Shown: positions 1 to 9,428 of the stretch, in pieces | Position numbering within the stretch: the first letter of the stretch is position 1 | Layout: each line of letters begins with the position of its first letter | Assembly (NCBI RefSeq): GCF_029360765.1 | Contig: NZ_JARKNA010000002.1 | Coordinates: 180,803 to 244,802, forward strand | Reading direction: 5' to 3' | DNA: 64,000 nucleotides | From: Terrimonas pollutisoli | GTDB lineage: Bacteria; Bacteroidota; Bacteroidia; Chitinophagales; Chitinophagaceae | Made by a program: the position numbers and the translations under genes | The notes under the pieces: model-generated | Databases searched by the model: none | The model's input: only the letters and a program-made list of their open reading frames with translations | What the model was told of the DNA's origin: nothing

Positions 1-2
1 GC

Positions 3-380
3 GGTTCGTCAGGCATGGATATAAGAGCCAACCTCGACACAGAAAAAATATTAAAGCCGCTGGAAAGAGCATTGATACCCACAGGTCTTTTTATGGAGAT
101 ACCAGTAGGCTACGAAGTACAAATTCGCCCCCGCAGCGGTATGGCGATCAAACACGGCATCACCTGCTTAAATACTCCCGGAACCATTGATGCAGATTAT
201 CGTGGAGAAATTAAGGTTATTTTAATCAACCTTTCCAACGAGGACCAGGTCATACACCATGGTGACCGCATAGCCCAGATGGTTGTGCAAAAAATTGAAA
301 TAGCAATCTTGAAACCGGTAGAAGAACTGGAAGTAACAGAAAGAAATGCCGGGGGCTTTGGTCATACGGGCAAGCATTGA
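3..380 (+). CDS. dut: dUTP diphosphatase, 5' end cut off by window
   Basis: Hydrolyses dUTP to dUMP and pyrophosphate, keeping uracil out of DNA and feeding dTMP synthesis. The frame is open from base 3, and the residues before the first ATG (GSSG, then MDIRA) match family motif 1, so that ATG is internal and about 20 N-terminal residues lie outside the window. Visible motifs: RPRSGMA (motif 2), [11 protein letters not shown] with the catalytic Asp and the uracil-binding Tyr (motif 3), GDRIAQMV (motif 4) and the C-terminal GGFGHTG flap (motif 5). All five motifs are present, so the enzyme should be active. Followed in the same direction by a DUF4292 lipoprotein gene. Confidence 0.95.
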   Translation, partial: GSSGMDIRANLDTEKILKPLERALIPTGLFMEIPVGYEVQIRPRSGMAIKHGITCLNTPGTIDADYRGEIKVILINLSNEDQVIHHGDRIAQMVVQKIEIAILKPVEELEVTERNAGGFGHTGKH

Positions 381-470
381 TTCGGTTATCGGCTGCCAGT
401 TAAATAAGTTATAAATGAAAAGTTGTCGGACATGCCGGGGGATAAGCAATTCGGCAACCGGAAACAACTT

Positions 471-1301
471 ATGACAAGAAAAATAATAATGATTAGAACA
501 ACATTAATAGTAATAGTAGTTGGTTGTTTGATGGCGTCATGTCGCTCAACAAGAAAAATACAAACGGCAATTGCTAAAAAAGATTCAGTTACTATAGTCC
601 CCGTGACCAACAAATCAGGAGAGGACTCGGCAGCAATCATAAAAGAAACCACTGCAAAAATGAATGCCGGGCTGATTGACTTTACTACATTTTCCTCCAA
701 AGTAAAAGTAGACTATGAAGGCAGCGATGGAAAAAAGTACGATGTCACTGCCAATCTCCGGATGTATAAGGACAGTGTGATCTGGATATCAATCACCGGC
801 GCTTTGGGTATTGAAGGTATACGGGCTTATATTACTCCCGATTCTGTTAAGATTTTAAATAAAATGGATAAAGCCTACAGTGCGAGAAGCGTAGCTTATT
901 TGCAGGACGTGGTCGCATTGCCGCTGGACCTGCATTCACTGCAGGGTATTTTGATCGGTAACCCGGTATTTGTAGACAGCACTATTATTTCTTATTCAAA
1001 GAATGGCGATGATATTTCGCTATTAACCATAGGTGAATGGTTTAAAAACCTGCTTACGCTGAATGCCGAACGCAGGATTGAAAACAGTAAGCTGGATGAT
1101 ATTGATAAAAACAGGAGCCGGACCTGCAATCTTAGTTATACAGACTATGAAAATAAGAAAGGTGTTAATTTTTCTACTAAAAGAAGAATTACGGTAGCCG
1201 AAAAATCCAAACTGGATATAAAGCTTGATTTTAAATCCTATGAATTTAATGAAACGTTAAGTTTTCCTTTTTCGATACCCAAAAATTATAAGAAAGATTA
1301 G
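471..1301 (+). CDS. DUF4292 family lipoprotein
   Basis: Predicted lipoprotein of about 276 residues. I chose the ATG at 471 rather than the one at 423 because it places a lipoprotein signal at the N-terminus: a basic MTRK start, a hydrophobic stretch and lipobox LMASC with the lipidated Cys. The middle and C-terminus (ANLRMYKDSVIWISITGALG, LPLDLHSLQGILIGNP) read like the DUF4292 family of Bacteroidota, whose members resemble outer-membrane lipoprotein carrier folds; the function is not established to my knowledge. It lies about 80 bases upstream of the EnvC-like gene on the same strand, which fits a role in the envelope, but that link is inference. Confidence 0.8.
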   Translation: MTRKIIMIRTTLIVIVVGCLMASCRSTRKIQTAIAKKDSVTIVPVTNKSGEDSAAIIKETTAKMNAGLIDFTTFSSKVKVDYEGSDGKKYDVTANLRMYKDSVIWISITGALGIEGIRAYITPDSVKILNKMDKAYSARSVAYLQDVVALPLDLHSLQGILIGNPVFVDSTIISYSKNGDDISLLTIGEWFKNLLTLNAERRIENSKLDDIDKNRSRTCNLSYTDYENKKGVNFSTKRRITVAEKSKLDIKLDFKSYEFNETLSFPFSIPKNYKKD

Positions 1302-1379
1302 TTGATAAAATTTATCGAAAATACGGTCGTTATAGTTTTTCTGTTCTTAAACCCTGTTTGCTAATCCAAACTTCTGAAC

Positions 1380-2717
1380 ATGCACAAATTATTGTTTACA
1401 GTCCTGGCATTTTTGGGAATTACCGGCTTTGTTGCAGCACAAAGTTCTGATAAGGCTGAATTGGAAAGAGAAAGAAGAGAAATACAAAATGAGTTGAAAG
1501 AAATCCAGGGAATGTATAATAAGGTGAAAGGGCAAACAAAGCAATCCCTTGGACAGTTGAATATGCTGGCGAGGAAGATCACATTGCAGGAACGCTATAT
1601 CGCCAGTATCAATAAAGAGATTCGTTTCATCGATGATGACATCTATCGGAGCAACCTGGAAATTTATCGGTTGCAAAAACAGTTGGATACGTTGAAGTCA
1701 GAATATGCCAAAACAATCGTGTATGCATATAAGAACCGAAGCAGTTTTGATTATGTAAATTTTATTTTTTCCGCCAATAGTTTTAATGACGCTATTCGCC
1801 GGGTGGCTTATCTTAAAAGCTACCGGGCTTACAGGGAGCAGCAGGTAACTACTATTAACGAAACGCAACAGTTGATCGCCAAACGCCAGGAGCAACAATT
1901 GGGAAGAAAGCAACAGAAGAGTACAGCCCTGCAATCCCAGACCACGCAACGCAATGAATTGGCGGAACAAAAGAAAGAAAAAGACAAAGTTGTGACGGAT
2001 TTAAAATCACAAGGGAAAGATCTGCAGAAACAAATTGCAGCAAAAAAGAAACGTGACCGTGATCTCAGGAATGCCATTGCCGCAATTGTAAGAAGAGAAA
2101 TCGAAGCGGAAGCAAAGAAAGCCAAGGAAAAGATGGCAGCTGAGAAGAAAGAAAGAGACAGGATCGCGGCCGAGAAAAAGAAGGAACTGGCAGCAGCAAG
2201 TCCCACTAGCCCTACCACTACACCAGCCGCAACTCCTGCAAAGCCTGAGGTGGCAGAAAAGAAAGTGATTAGCTATCTGGAAGTGGATGCAAAAGATATT
2301 GCTCTTGGGGCTGATTTTTCTAACAATCGTGGCAAACTGCCATGGCCGGTTGATAAAAAAGTTGTACTGATACCATTTGGGCGTTATGAGGTACCTGGTT
2401 TTGAGAAGATATATGATGATAATCCCGGTATCACAATTGGAACACCCGCCGGCTCACCGGTAAAAGCTGTATTTGATGGCGAAGTAATAGCCGTCCATAA
2501 CTATGGCGAAGCTGCGGCCGTCGTTGTTCGCCATGGAAAATATTTTACTTCCTATGGTAACCTGTCAGCTGTAAATGTAGGTAAAGGGGCTACCGTTAAG
2601 ACAGGTCAGACAATCGGCCGTGCAGGAGATGCTGATGACGGATCGGGCGGCCAGATCAATTTCATGTTGATGATCGAAAATAAAAATGTAAACCCGGCCG
2701 GATGGTTGCGTCGTTAA
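1380..2717 (+). CDS. envC: EnvC-like murein hydrolase activator (degenerate M23/LytM)
   Basis: Exported protein of 445 residues: signal peptide ending near VAAQ (about residue 21), long charged coiled coil over roughly residues 25-270, a Pro/Ala/Thr-rich linker, and a C-terminal LytM fold (about 335-445) ending in NPAGWLRR. Active M23 peptidases need HxxxD and HxH zinc ligands; here the corresponding places read GITIGTPAGSP and YFTSYGNLS, so the zinc site appears lost. This matches the EnvC family, which binds and activates amidases for septal peptidoglycan splitting instead of cutting peptidoglycan itself. Role in daughter-cell separation is inferred from the family. Confidence 0.88.
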   Translation: MHKLLFTVLAFLGITGFVAAQSSDKAELERERREIQNELKEIQGMYNKVKGQTKQSLGQLNMLARKITLQERYIASINKEIRFIDDDIYRSNLEIYRLQKQLDTLKSEYAKTIVYAYKNRSSFDYVNFIFSANSFNDAIRRVAYLKSYRAYREQQVTTINETQQLIAKRQEQQLGRKQQKSTALQSQTTQRNELAEQKKEKDKVVTDLKSQGKDLQKQIAAKKKRDRDLRNAIAAIVRREIEAEAKKAKEKMAAEKKERDRIAAEKKKELAAASPTSPTTTPAATPAKPEVAEKKVISYLEVDAKDIALGADFSNNRGKLPWPVDKKVVLIPFGRYEVPGFEKIYDDNPGITIGTPAGSPVKAVFDGEVIAVHNYGEAAAVVVRHGKYFTSYGNLSAVNVGKGATVKTGQTIGRAGDADDGSGGQINFMLMIENKNVNPAGWLRR

Positions 2718-2736
2718 AGAATAAATTGAAAAGTAA

Positions 2737-2766
2737 AAACTCCCTGTTTGGCAGGGAGTTTTTTAT
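2737..2766. terminator. Bidirectional intrinsic terminator between envC-like gene and bshA
   Basis: A 9-bp perfect stem (aactccctg / cagggagtt) with a 5-base loop is flanked by A-runs on the left and a T-run on the right, so it can stop transcription from both convergent genes. The right arm ends just before the bshA stop codon. Confidence 0.88.
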
Positions 2767-3885
2767 TTAAAGAAATCGTTCGTATAATTTTTCGTAAACC
2801 GGAATGATATTGCTGATATCATATTTTTTAGCATGTTCAGCGGCATTAATTTTAAATCTCTTCAGTACATTATCATCGGTCAAAATATCCAAAGCATACT
2901 TACTCATCGTTGCTACATCACCGATGTTGGCCATATAGCCTGTTTCACCCTGTATCATTATTTCTTTTAAACCTCCGGCGTTGGTTGATACTACCGGAAC
3001 GCCAGCGGCCATAGCTTCCAGTGCGGCTAAACCAAAGCTTTCATAATCCGAAGTCAGCAAAAACAGATCAGCAATGGCTAAGATGTCTTCCATTTGTTCC
3101 TGCTTACCTACAAAGCGAACATCATCGCATACACCCAACGTGCGACTTAGCTCTTCCGCCATCTGTCTTTCAGGACCATCACCTACAAACAATAATTTTG
3201 ATGGGAGTTGCTTATGCACTTCGTGAAAAATCTTCACCACGTCCTGCACTCGTTTTATTTTTCTGAAGTTGGAAGCATGTAATAAGATCCGCTCACCATT
3301 GGGAGCTATTACTTTTCTAAAGGCATCGATCGGTTTGCGGGTGAAACGTTGCACATCTACGAAGTTGTAGATTACTTCGATTTCTTTTTCAATTGTAAAC
3401 GTTTTATTCGTTTCGTCTCTCAGGTTCGCTGATACTGCTGTGATAGCGTCACTTTGATTAATAGAAAAAGCGACGACGGGGGCATACATTTTATCACGAC
3501 CAACAAGAGTAATATCGGTCCCATGTAATGTGGTAATAACCGGTATTTGCTTACCCTCTTTCTCTAAAATGCGTTTGGCCATATAAGCAGCCGATGCATG
3601 CGGGATGGCGTAATGAACATGTAAGAGGTCGAGGTCATTATTTTTTATGACATCAACCATGGTACTCGCCAATGCTGTCTCGTAGGGAGGATAATCAAAC
3701 AAAGGGTAAGTAGGCACCTGCACCTCATGATAAAAAATGTTTGGAATAAATCCATTCAACCGGACAGGCTGCTGGTAAGTAATGAAATGAACCAGGTGGC
3801 CTTTCTGGGCAAGGGCTTTTCCCAATTCTGTAGCTAAAACACCGCTGCCACCGAACGTAGGATAGCAAACAATTCCAATTCGCAT
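2767..3885 (-). CDS. bshA: N-acetyl-alpha-D-glucosaminyl L-malate synthase BshA
   Basis: First enzyme of bacillithiol synthesis: transfers GlcNAc from UDP-GlcNAc to L-malate. The 372-residue GT4 glycosyltransferase starts with MRIGIVCYPTFGGSGVLATE, the BshA-type N-terminus with the glycine-rich nucleotide-sugar loop, followed by LLHVHYAIPHA and THGTDIT. The C-terminal Rossmann half carries the GT4 EX7E element in SDYESFGLAALEAMAAG. Length fits the family. It is cytoplasmic and monocistronic here; bshB and bshC are not in the window. Bacillithiol use by Bacteroidota is established for several genera; that it is made here is inference from this one gene. Confidence 0.93.
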   Translation of the reverse strand: MRIGIVCYPTFGGSGVLATELGKALAQKGHLVHFITYQQPVRLNGFIPNIFYHEVQVPTYPLFDYPPYETALASTMVDVIKNNDLDLLHVHYAIPHASAAYMAKRILEKEGKQIPVITTLHGTDITLVGRDKMYAPVVAFSINQSDAITAVSANLRDETNKTFTIEKEIEVIYNFVDVQRFTRKPIDAFRKVIAPNGERILLHASNFRKIKRVQDVVKIFHEVHKQLPSKLLFVGDGPERQMAEELSRTLGVCDDVRFVGKQEQMEDILAIADLFLLTSDYESFGLAALEAMAAGVPVVSTNAGGLKEIMIQGETGYMANIGDVATMSKYALDILTDDNVLKRFKINAAEHAKKYDISNIIPVYEKLYERFL

Positions 3886-3977
3886 AAATTATAAATTGCT
3901 TATAACAACCCTAAGGTAACAGTTTTTGTAGCAGGAAGGTTTACCGTTCAACTTAAATATTTATTTTTAATGCTTGT

Positions 3978-3991
3978 CTGCCGTCAGGCAG
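3978..3991. repeat. Short palindrome, ctgcc-gtca-ggcag
   Basis: Perfect 5-bp inverted repeat with a 4-base loop in the 156-base gap between divergent bshA and the M28 peptidase. The core looks like one of the short dispersed palindromes common in Bacteroidota intergenic DNA; only one copy was noticed in this window, so family membership is from memory. Confidence 0.45.
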
Positions 3992-4041
3992 GTTTTTAAT
4001 TAACCGCCTAAATCAATTTCAGTTAGAAAAATTTCAAATAC

Positions 4042-5436
4042 ATGAGAGGCATATTATTTTTCTGTATCCTTTTAGCGACAAATTTTGTTGTTTCCGCTCA
4101 AAAAGAAGACTCATTGATGATCCGTCGTATTGCTGATGAGATCTTATTAAATGGTAAAGCGTATAACAATCTACATTATCTCACTAAACAAATTGGCGCC
4201 AGGTTGGCCGGATCGCCCGGCATGGTGAAAGCTGAACAGTGGGGATTCAAAATAATGCAGGAAAGTGGTGCGGAAAAAACCTGGTTGCAGGAATGCATGG
4301 TTCCGCATTGGATGAGAGGCGGAAAAGATGAAGCCGGGGTATTAAATTTTCAATCATCGGCAAGTGGCGTTGGCTCTAATAAAATGACCCGCAAACTGGA
4401 CGTAGTTGCTTTAGGCAATTCAGTAGGTACAGGTCCGAAAGGAGTTGTTGATAATGTGGTGCTGGTAAATTCATTTGAAGACCTGGAGAAAAAGAAAGAC
4501 CTGGTAAATGGAAAAATTGTTTTTTACAATTACAAATTCAATGATGCTTATGTTAATACATTTTGGGCCTACCGGGATGCAGCCAAATACCGTAGCCAGG
4601 GTCCAAGTCTGGCTGCAAAGTATGGTGCTGCAGCAGTAATCATTCGCAGCATGAGCAATAGTGTTGACAACAACCCGCATACAGGTGCGACCAATTATGA
4701 CTCCGGCTATGCAAAAATGCCGGCCGTTGCAATTGGTTTAAGAGATGCAGATTGGCTCGCTGCCGAACTGGAGAAAAGACAGGTGACAGTGTATTTGAAG
4801 ACAAATGGGAAAATGTTGCCGGACACCATTGGGCATAATGTGATTGGTGAATTGACAGGGTCTGAATTTCCTGATGAAATTATAACGATCGGTGGCCACA
4901 TTGATAGTTGGGATAATTGTGAAGGGGCTCATGACGATGGCGCAGGTTGCGTACAAACGGTGGAAGTGTTGAGGGCATTTAAAGCGATCGGCTACAAACC
5001 AAAGAGAACGATACGCTTTGTGTTGTTCGCCAATGAAGAAAACGGGCTGCGTGGGGGTGTCAAATATGCTGAAGAGGCGAAGGCAAAAAATGAGAAGCAC
5101 GTTTTTGCGTTGGAAAGTGATGCCGGTGGTTTTACACCGAGGGGATTTGGGTTTACTTTATCAGATGAGCAGTTTGCTAAAGTAATGCAGTGGAAACCAT
5201 TGATTGCGCCTTATGGTGCAGGTGATTTTGTAAAAGGAGGTGGTGGCGCTGACATTGGCCCGTTAAGCCGCACATTTGGAACACCGGTGGCAGGGTTGAA
5301 TCCGGATACACAACGATATTTTGATATCCACCATGCCCGTAATGATGTGTTCGAGAATGTAAATAAACGAGAATTGGAGTTAGGTGCGGTAAATATGGCA
5401 GCATTGATTTATTTGGTGGATAAGTATGGACTTTAA
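4042..5436 (+). CDS. Secreted M28 family zinc aminopeptidase / carboxypeptidase Q-like
   Basis: Predicted exported metallopeptidase of 464 residues with a signal peptide (MRGILFFCILLATNFVVSAQ). A PA-like insert spans roughly residues 125-250. The M28 dinuclear zinc ligands can be read in order: GGHIDSWD (His), GAHDDGAG (bridging Asp), FANEENGLRGG (catalytic Glu and Glu ligand), ESDAGG (Asp) and DIHHARND (His). All are present, so the enzyme should be active on peptides in the periplasm or outside the cell. Closest family type is the glutamate carboxypeptidase/carboxypeptidase Q group; the actual substrate cannot be read from sequence. It stands alone, divergent from bshA. Confidence 0.88.
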   Translation: MRGILFFCILLATNFVVSAQKEDSLMIRRIADEILLNGKAYNNLHYLTKQIGARLAGSPGMVKAEQWGFKIMQESGAEKTWLQECMVPHWMRGGKDEAGVLNFQSSASGVGSNKMTRKLDVVALGNSVGTGPKGVVDNVVLVNSFEDLEKKKDLVNGKIVFYNYKFNDAYVNTFWAYRDAAKYRSQGPSLAAKYGAAAVIIRSMSNSVDNNPHTGATNYDSGYAKMPAVAIGLRDADWLAAELEKRQVTVYLKTNGKMLPDTIGHNVIGELTGSEFPDEIITIGGHIDSWDNCEGAHDDGAGCVQTVEVLRAFKAIGYKPKRTIRFVLFANEENGLRGGVKYAEEAKAKNEKHVFALESDAGGFTPRGFGFTLSDEQFAKVMQWKPLIAPYGAGDFVKGGGGADIGPLSRTFGTPVAGLNPDTQRYFDIHHARNDVFENVNKRELELGAVNMAALIYLVDKYGL

Positions 5437-5518
5437 AGACTGAGCGAAGTTTTGTTGCTACAAGCTTTCAGAGTAGGCGTTGTAAGTTAAGAACTATTGA
5501 CTTAAATTCTTATTTCAA

Positions 5519-6031
5519 ATGAACAGTACTGCATTTAGGGAGCTTGGGACGTATCTATTTTTTATATTATTGTTGATTGCGATTATTCTCTATTTTTTAA
5601 GGGTTAAGAAAGTTTCTCTTTTCTTCTTAGTGTTATCAATTTTTATCGGGGCTGATTTAATTTTTTCACCTATAACTTATGAGAAGGAAACCAAGAAGCA
5701 TAACAAAGAGATTTCAGGAGTTTACAAGTTAAGCTATGTTGATACGACAGCAATTTTTCATACCATGAATCTTAAAGTTTCTGATTCATGTAAAATGATT
5801 TTATCAAGGGATGAAAAATTTAGGGTAGAAAACTGTCCAGAATTTATCGTAGATTCAGTTGGAACGTGGACATGGTGCAGTGATGAAAATTATTTTGGTG
5901 TTTGTTTTATGAATTTAAACGATCAACCAATTAATTCACTCAGATCAGATATTCCCTATAAGAAAATTCAAATAAGTAAAAATTTATTTGGTATTACAAG
6001 AACGGTTTTAGAATTTACCAGGCCGGAATAA
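5519..6031 (+). CDS. Orphan membrane-anchored protein, low GC
   Basis: Not recognised. The 170-residue protein has two hydrophobic segments near the N-terminus (about residues 12-27 and 33-48), the second ending before KKHNKEISG, then a soluble part with several cysteines and aromatics (SCKMIL, ENCPEFIVD, TWTWCSDENYFGVCF). Topology suggests a membrane anchor with an exposed C-terminal domain. Base composition is visibly more A+T-rich than the neighbours on both sides, which may mean later acquisition or relaxed selection. It has no operon partner and ends convergent to argH. Confidence 0.6.
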   Translation: MNSTAFRELGTYLFFILLLIAIILYFLRVKKVSLFFLVLSIFIGADLIFSPITYEKETKKHNKEISGVYKLSYVDTTAIFHTMNLKVSDSCKMILSRDEKFRVENCPEFIVDSVGTWTWCSDENYFGVCFMNLNDQPINSLRSDIPYKKIQISKNLFGITRTVLEFTRPE

Positions 6032-6082
6032 TAGGTGCCGATTACTTTTAAAACTTTTCGATTGCTAGTGGTAGCAACAGAA

Positions 6083-7414
6083 TTATTGGAGTAGGTTCTT
6101 CATAGATTTTTCTATGTTTTCAAAAGGAAAACTAGTGATGATGGTTTCCATCTGTTTTTTTATTTCTTCCGTACAAAGATTGCCGATACTCCCTTCATGG
6201 GTATGATTGATCGCGGTGGTATAGGTAAAGTTGCCTGATTCAATATTCATCCCAACCTGTTTGTATGCATCACGGAAGGGGATGCCTGACAGCACCAGTT
6301 TATTCACTTCTTCGACACTGAAAAGATATTTATATTTTTCGTCGGTTAGAATGTCAGTGTTTATATCAATATTTGATAACATCAGCCCTGCCATTTCAAT
6401 ACAATCCTTCAGTTGTTTGAATGCAGGGAATAAATGTTCTTTTAATAGTTGCAGGTCGCGGTGATAACCGGAAGGCAGATTGGTGGTCATCATTGTTATT
6501 TCATTGGGCAATGATTTGATGCGATTGCAATGGCTGCGTATCAATTCAAATACATCCGGGTTTTTTTTATGCGGCATGATGCTGCTGCCCGTAGTCAGCT
6601 CTGCAGGGAAACTGATGAAACCAAAATTTTGGTTCAGGTAAAGACATGCATCCATGCTAAGTTTAGCCAAAGTATCAGCTACGTTGGCCAAAGCCTGGGC
6701 AACAATTCTTTCGGCTTTACCTCTTCCCATTTGCGCATAGACTACATTGTAGTTCAAGTCCGCAAAGCCCAGCAATCTTGTTGTCATCGACCGGTTGATA
6801 GGAAAAGAAGAACCATAACCTGCAGCTGATCCCAGCGGATTTTTATTCACCACATCATATGCAGCCCTGATCGTGACCGTATCATCCACCAGGCTTTCGG
6901 CATAAGCACCAAACCATAGGCCAAAAGACGAAGGCATGGCCAATTGTAAATGCGTATAGCCCGGGAAAAGATATGCTTTATATTTTTCACTTTGGGTTTG
7001 CAACAAATCGAAAAAAGGCTGAATAATTTTTACCAGTTCTTCCAATTCATTGCGAAGAAAAAGTTTTACGTCAACCAGGACCTGGTCGTTGCGGCTGCGG
7101 GCAGAATGAATTTTTTTCCCGACATCACCCAGCTTTTGCGTCAATAATAATTCAACCTGGGAATGAATATCCTCCACATCATCCTGCAACCGGAAATCGC
7201 CGTTTTGTATCTGCCTGTAAATGTTTTTTAGTTCAGCCTGTAATTGACTGAGTTCATCCTTAGTCAGCAAGCCAACCGATTCCAGCATGGCTATATGCGC
7301 CAATGAACCCTGCACGTCAAAAGCTGCCAAATACATATCCATTTCCCTGTCTTTACCAACAGTGAACGTTTCTACTTCCTTCAGGGATGCTTTATCTTTT
7401 TGCCAAAGTTTCAT
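6083..7414 (-). CDS. argH: Argininosuccinate lyase
   Basis: Last step of arginine synthesis: splits argininosuccinate into arginine and fumarate. The 443-residue cytoplasmic enzyme carries the fumarase/aspartase superfamily signature GSSIMPHKKNPDVFEL, the conserved SARSRNDQV region and GYTHLQLAMPSSFGLW. Length is normal. It is the most distal gene of the arginine cluster and is separated from argE by 165 bases, whereas all upstream arg genes nearly touch, so it may also have its own promoter; none was identified in the gap, which holds a run of ttccggtt-like words. Confidence 0.95.
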   Translation of the reverse strand: MKLWQKDKASLKEVETFTVGKDREMDMYLAAFDVQGSLAHIAMLESVGLLTKDELSQLQAELKNIYRQIQNGDFRLQDDVEDIHSQVELLLTQKLGDVGKKIHSARSRNDQVLVDVKLFLRNELEELVKIIQPFFDLLQTQSEKYKAYLFPGYTHLQLAMPSSFGLWFGAYAESLVDDTVTIRAAYDVVNKNPLGSAAGYGSSFPINRSMTTRLLGFADLNYNVVYAQMGRGKAERIVAQALANVADTLAKLSMDACLYLNQNFGFISFPAELTTGSSIMPHKKNPDVFELIRSHCNRIKSLPNEITMMTTNLPSGYHRDLQLLKEHLFPAFKQLKDCIEMAGLMLSNIDINTDILTDEKYKYLFSVEEVNKLVLSGIPFRDAYKQVGMNIESGNFTYTTAINHTHEGSIGNLCTEEIKKQMETIITSFPFENIEKSMKNLLQ

Positions 7415-7579
7415 ACGTAGATAGTTTCCAGTTTCCGGTTACTGGTTCCCGGTTTCTTTATCCGAAAAGTCATTCCAGGTATTTTCAACCCGGAGGATGA
7501 ATTTGTTTATTTTCGTACTCTGTATTTCACACTGGTTATAGTTCCTTGTACGGGCAGACAGGAAACTAGTAGCAGTTAA

Positions 7580-8650
7580 CTACACCAGTTCTTCCACCAA
7601 TTTTATATACGTTTCTATTCCTTCCTTTATCTCGTCGATGTAAATATATTCATCAGCAGTGTGACTTCTTGCTGAATCACCAGGTCCCATCTTCAAGGTG
7701 GAAAAGGGCATCAATGCTTTGTCGGAAGTAGTAGGTGAACCGTAATAACCTCTGCCTAATTTAATACCTGCTTTTACCAGTGGATGATCTAAGGAGATGG
7801 AAGTAGATTTCATCCTCGTTGTACGCGGCTTGAACTTGCTTTTCAGGTTTTTTTGCAACGCATCCAGTATTTCGTCAAAAGTATACAACTCATTTACCCG
7901 TACATCGATCACAAATTTGCATTGAGAAGGTACCACGTTGTGTTGCACATTTTCCGTAGAAATGACTGTGACAGTAAGCCTTGACTCGCCCAGCAACGGA
8001 CTCACTTTTTCAAACTTATAATTGCGTATCCATTCAATATCATCCACCGCTTTGTACAAAGCATTTTCACCTTCGTTGCGTGCAGCATGTCCGGAACGTC
8101 CTTCAGCCGTACAATCTATTACCATCAATCCTCTTTCAGCAACGGCCATTTCCAATTTGGTTGGTTCGCCGACAATGCCACAATCAATTTTGCCGAGATA
8201 AGGTAATACCAATTCAATACCATTGACACCACTTATTTCCTCTTCAGCACTTGCTGCAAATACAACATTATATTTTGTATCCTTCCTGTCATAAAAATGG
8301 CGGAATGTTGCCAGCAGCGACACCAGGCATCCGCCAGCATCGTTGCTACCCAGGCCGAATAATTTTCCATCTTTTTCAAAGGGGCTAAACGGATCAAACG
8401 TGTAGCCTTTATTGGGCTTCACGGTATCGTGGTGGGAGTTGAGCAAAATGCTGGGTTTGTTGGCATCGTAGTATTTATTTAATGCATAAACATTGTTCCC
8501 AACCCTTGCATGCTCAATTTCTTTTGAACCGATAAACCGGCAAAGGATCCCGGCTGTTTCATCTTCTTCTTTGCTAAAAGAAGGAGTGGCTATTAATTCT
8601 TTCAACAGGTTGATAGCATCGTCCTGTAATAGTTGCAGATTGTTACTCAT
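7580..8650 (-). CDS. argE: N-acyl-ornithine/citrulline deacylase, M20 family
   Basis: Removes the N-acyl group late in the pathway. Because this cluster carbamoylates acylated ornithine (argF'), the natural substrate should be N-acylcitrulline rather than N-acetylornithine (inference from context). M20 metal site is complete: LNSHHDTVKP (His), GSNDAGGC (bridging Asp), AASAEEEISG (catalytic Glu plus Glu ligand), GIVGEPTK (Glu) and SHTADEY (C-terminal His). At 356 residues it is a typical short ArgE/DapE-type enzyme, cytoplasmic. Its start codon overlaps the argB stop (ATGAGTAA arrangement), indicating translational coupling. Confidence 0.92.
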   Translation of the reverse strand: MSNNLQLLQDDAINLLKELIATPSFSKEEDETAGILCRFIGSKEIEHARVGNNVYALNKYYDANKPSILLNSHHDTVKPNKGYTFDPFSPFEKDGKLFGLGSNDAGGCLVSLLATFRHFYDRKDTKYNVVFAASAEEEISGVNGIELVLPYLGKIDCGIVGEPTKLEMAVAERGLMVIDCTAEGRSGHAARNEGENALYKAVDDIEWIRNYKFEKVSPLLGESRLTVTVISTENVQHNVVPSQCKFVIDVRVNELYTFDEILDALQKNLKSKFKPRTTRMKSTSISLDHPLVKAGIKLGRGYYGSPTTSDKALMPFSTLKMGPGDSARSHTADEYIYIDEIKEGIETYIKLVEELV

Positions 8651-9428
8651 TTACAATAGTTGTTCCGGATGAACCGCTTATTAACTCACTTAGATTTTCA
8701 GCTTTACCAATGATCACTTTTTTTACGCCGCTGTTCAGTGCCGTGAAAGCATTATCCAGTTTAGGAATCATGCCTGCGAAAATTTTTTGCTTTGCCTTTA
8801 GTTGTTTGTAGTAGGTTGGTGTGATTTCTGAAATGACGGTGCTGTCGTCATCAGCATTCAATAACACCCCACTTTTGTCAAAAGAATAGATCAGGCTGAC
8901 ATCAAAATGATCACTCAGCCCTTTTGCTAATTCCTGTGCAATGGTATCAGCATTGGTATTTAATAAAAGTCCCTGCTGATCGTGGGTGATAGGTGCAAAG
9001 ACAATAGCAATATTCTGATCAAGCAGGCTGGTGAGCAAACCTGCATTAATAGCATCTACATCACCAACGAAGCCATAGTCAAGAATCGGGTGCTTTCTTT
9101 TATGGGCCAGAATAGCATCGCCATCAGCGCCGCAAAGACCCATCGCATTGCATTGATTGGCCTGCAGCTGTGCCACGATATTTTTATTGATGTAGCCGGC
9201 ATACACCATCGTTACGATCTTTAATGTTTCCGCATCGGTTATTCTTCTGCCATCGACCAATTGTTGTTCGACACCTAATTTTTCCGCCAGCCTGGTAGCT
9301 AATTTTCCGCCACCATGCACCAATATTTTCTTTCCTTCAATAGAGGCAAAATTTTTAAGAAATGATGAAAGCACTTTTTCATCATCAATGATATTGCCAC
9401 CAATCTTTATAATAAATAGTTTATCCAT
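8643..9428 (-). CDS. argB: N-acylglutamate kinase (acetylglutamate kinase family)
   Basis: Phosphorylates the gamma-carboxylate of N-acylglutamate. I use the ATG at 9428 (MDKLFIIKIGGNIIDD), which gives the usual N-terminus with the KIGGN phosphate-binding loop and about 261 residues; a longer frame to 9527 only reads back into argF'. Other marks are LVHGGGKLATRLAEKLG and NTNADTIAQELAKGL. Start overlaps the argF' stop by 8 bases (ATGGATAA). Whether it accepts acetyl- or succinylglutamate cannot be told from this gene alone; Val90 in ArgF' favours succinyl. Confidence 0.94.
   Translation of the reverse strand: MDKLFIIKIGGNIIDDEKVLSSFLKNFASIEGKKILVHGGGKLATRLAEKLGVEQQLVDGRRITDAETLKIVTMVYAGYINKNIVAQLQANQCNAMGLCGADGDAILAHKRKHPILDYGFVGDVDAINAGLLTSLLDQNIAIVFAPITHDQQGLLLNTNADTIAQELAKGLSDHFDVSLIYSFDKSGVLLNADDDSTVISEITPTYYKQLKAKQKIFAGMIPKLDNAFTALNSGVKKVIIGKAENLSELISGSSGTTIVNE

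Noticed and set aside
1380..2717. Active M23 endopeptidase
   Set aside because: The HxxxD and HxH zinc ligands are not present at the expected places; fits EnvC-type activators.
2737..2766. Dispersed repeat
   Set aside because: A plain stem with flanking A and T runs between convergent genes is sufficiently explained as a terminator.
5519..6031. Immunity or toxin protein
   Set aside because: No partner gene or secretion signal in the surroundings supports it.
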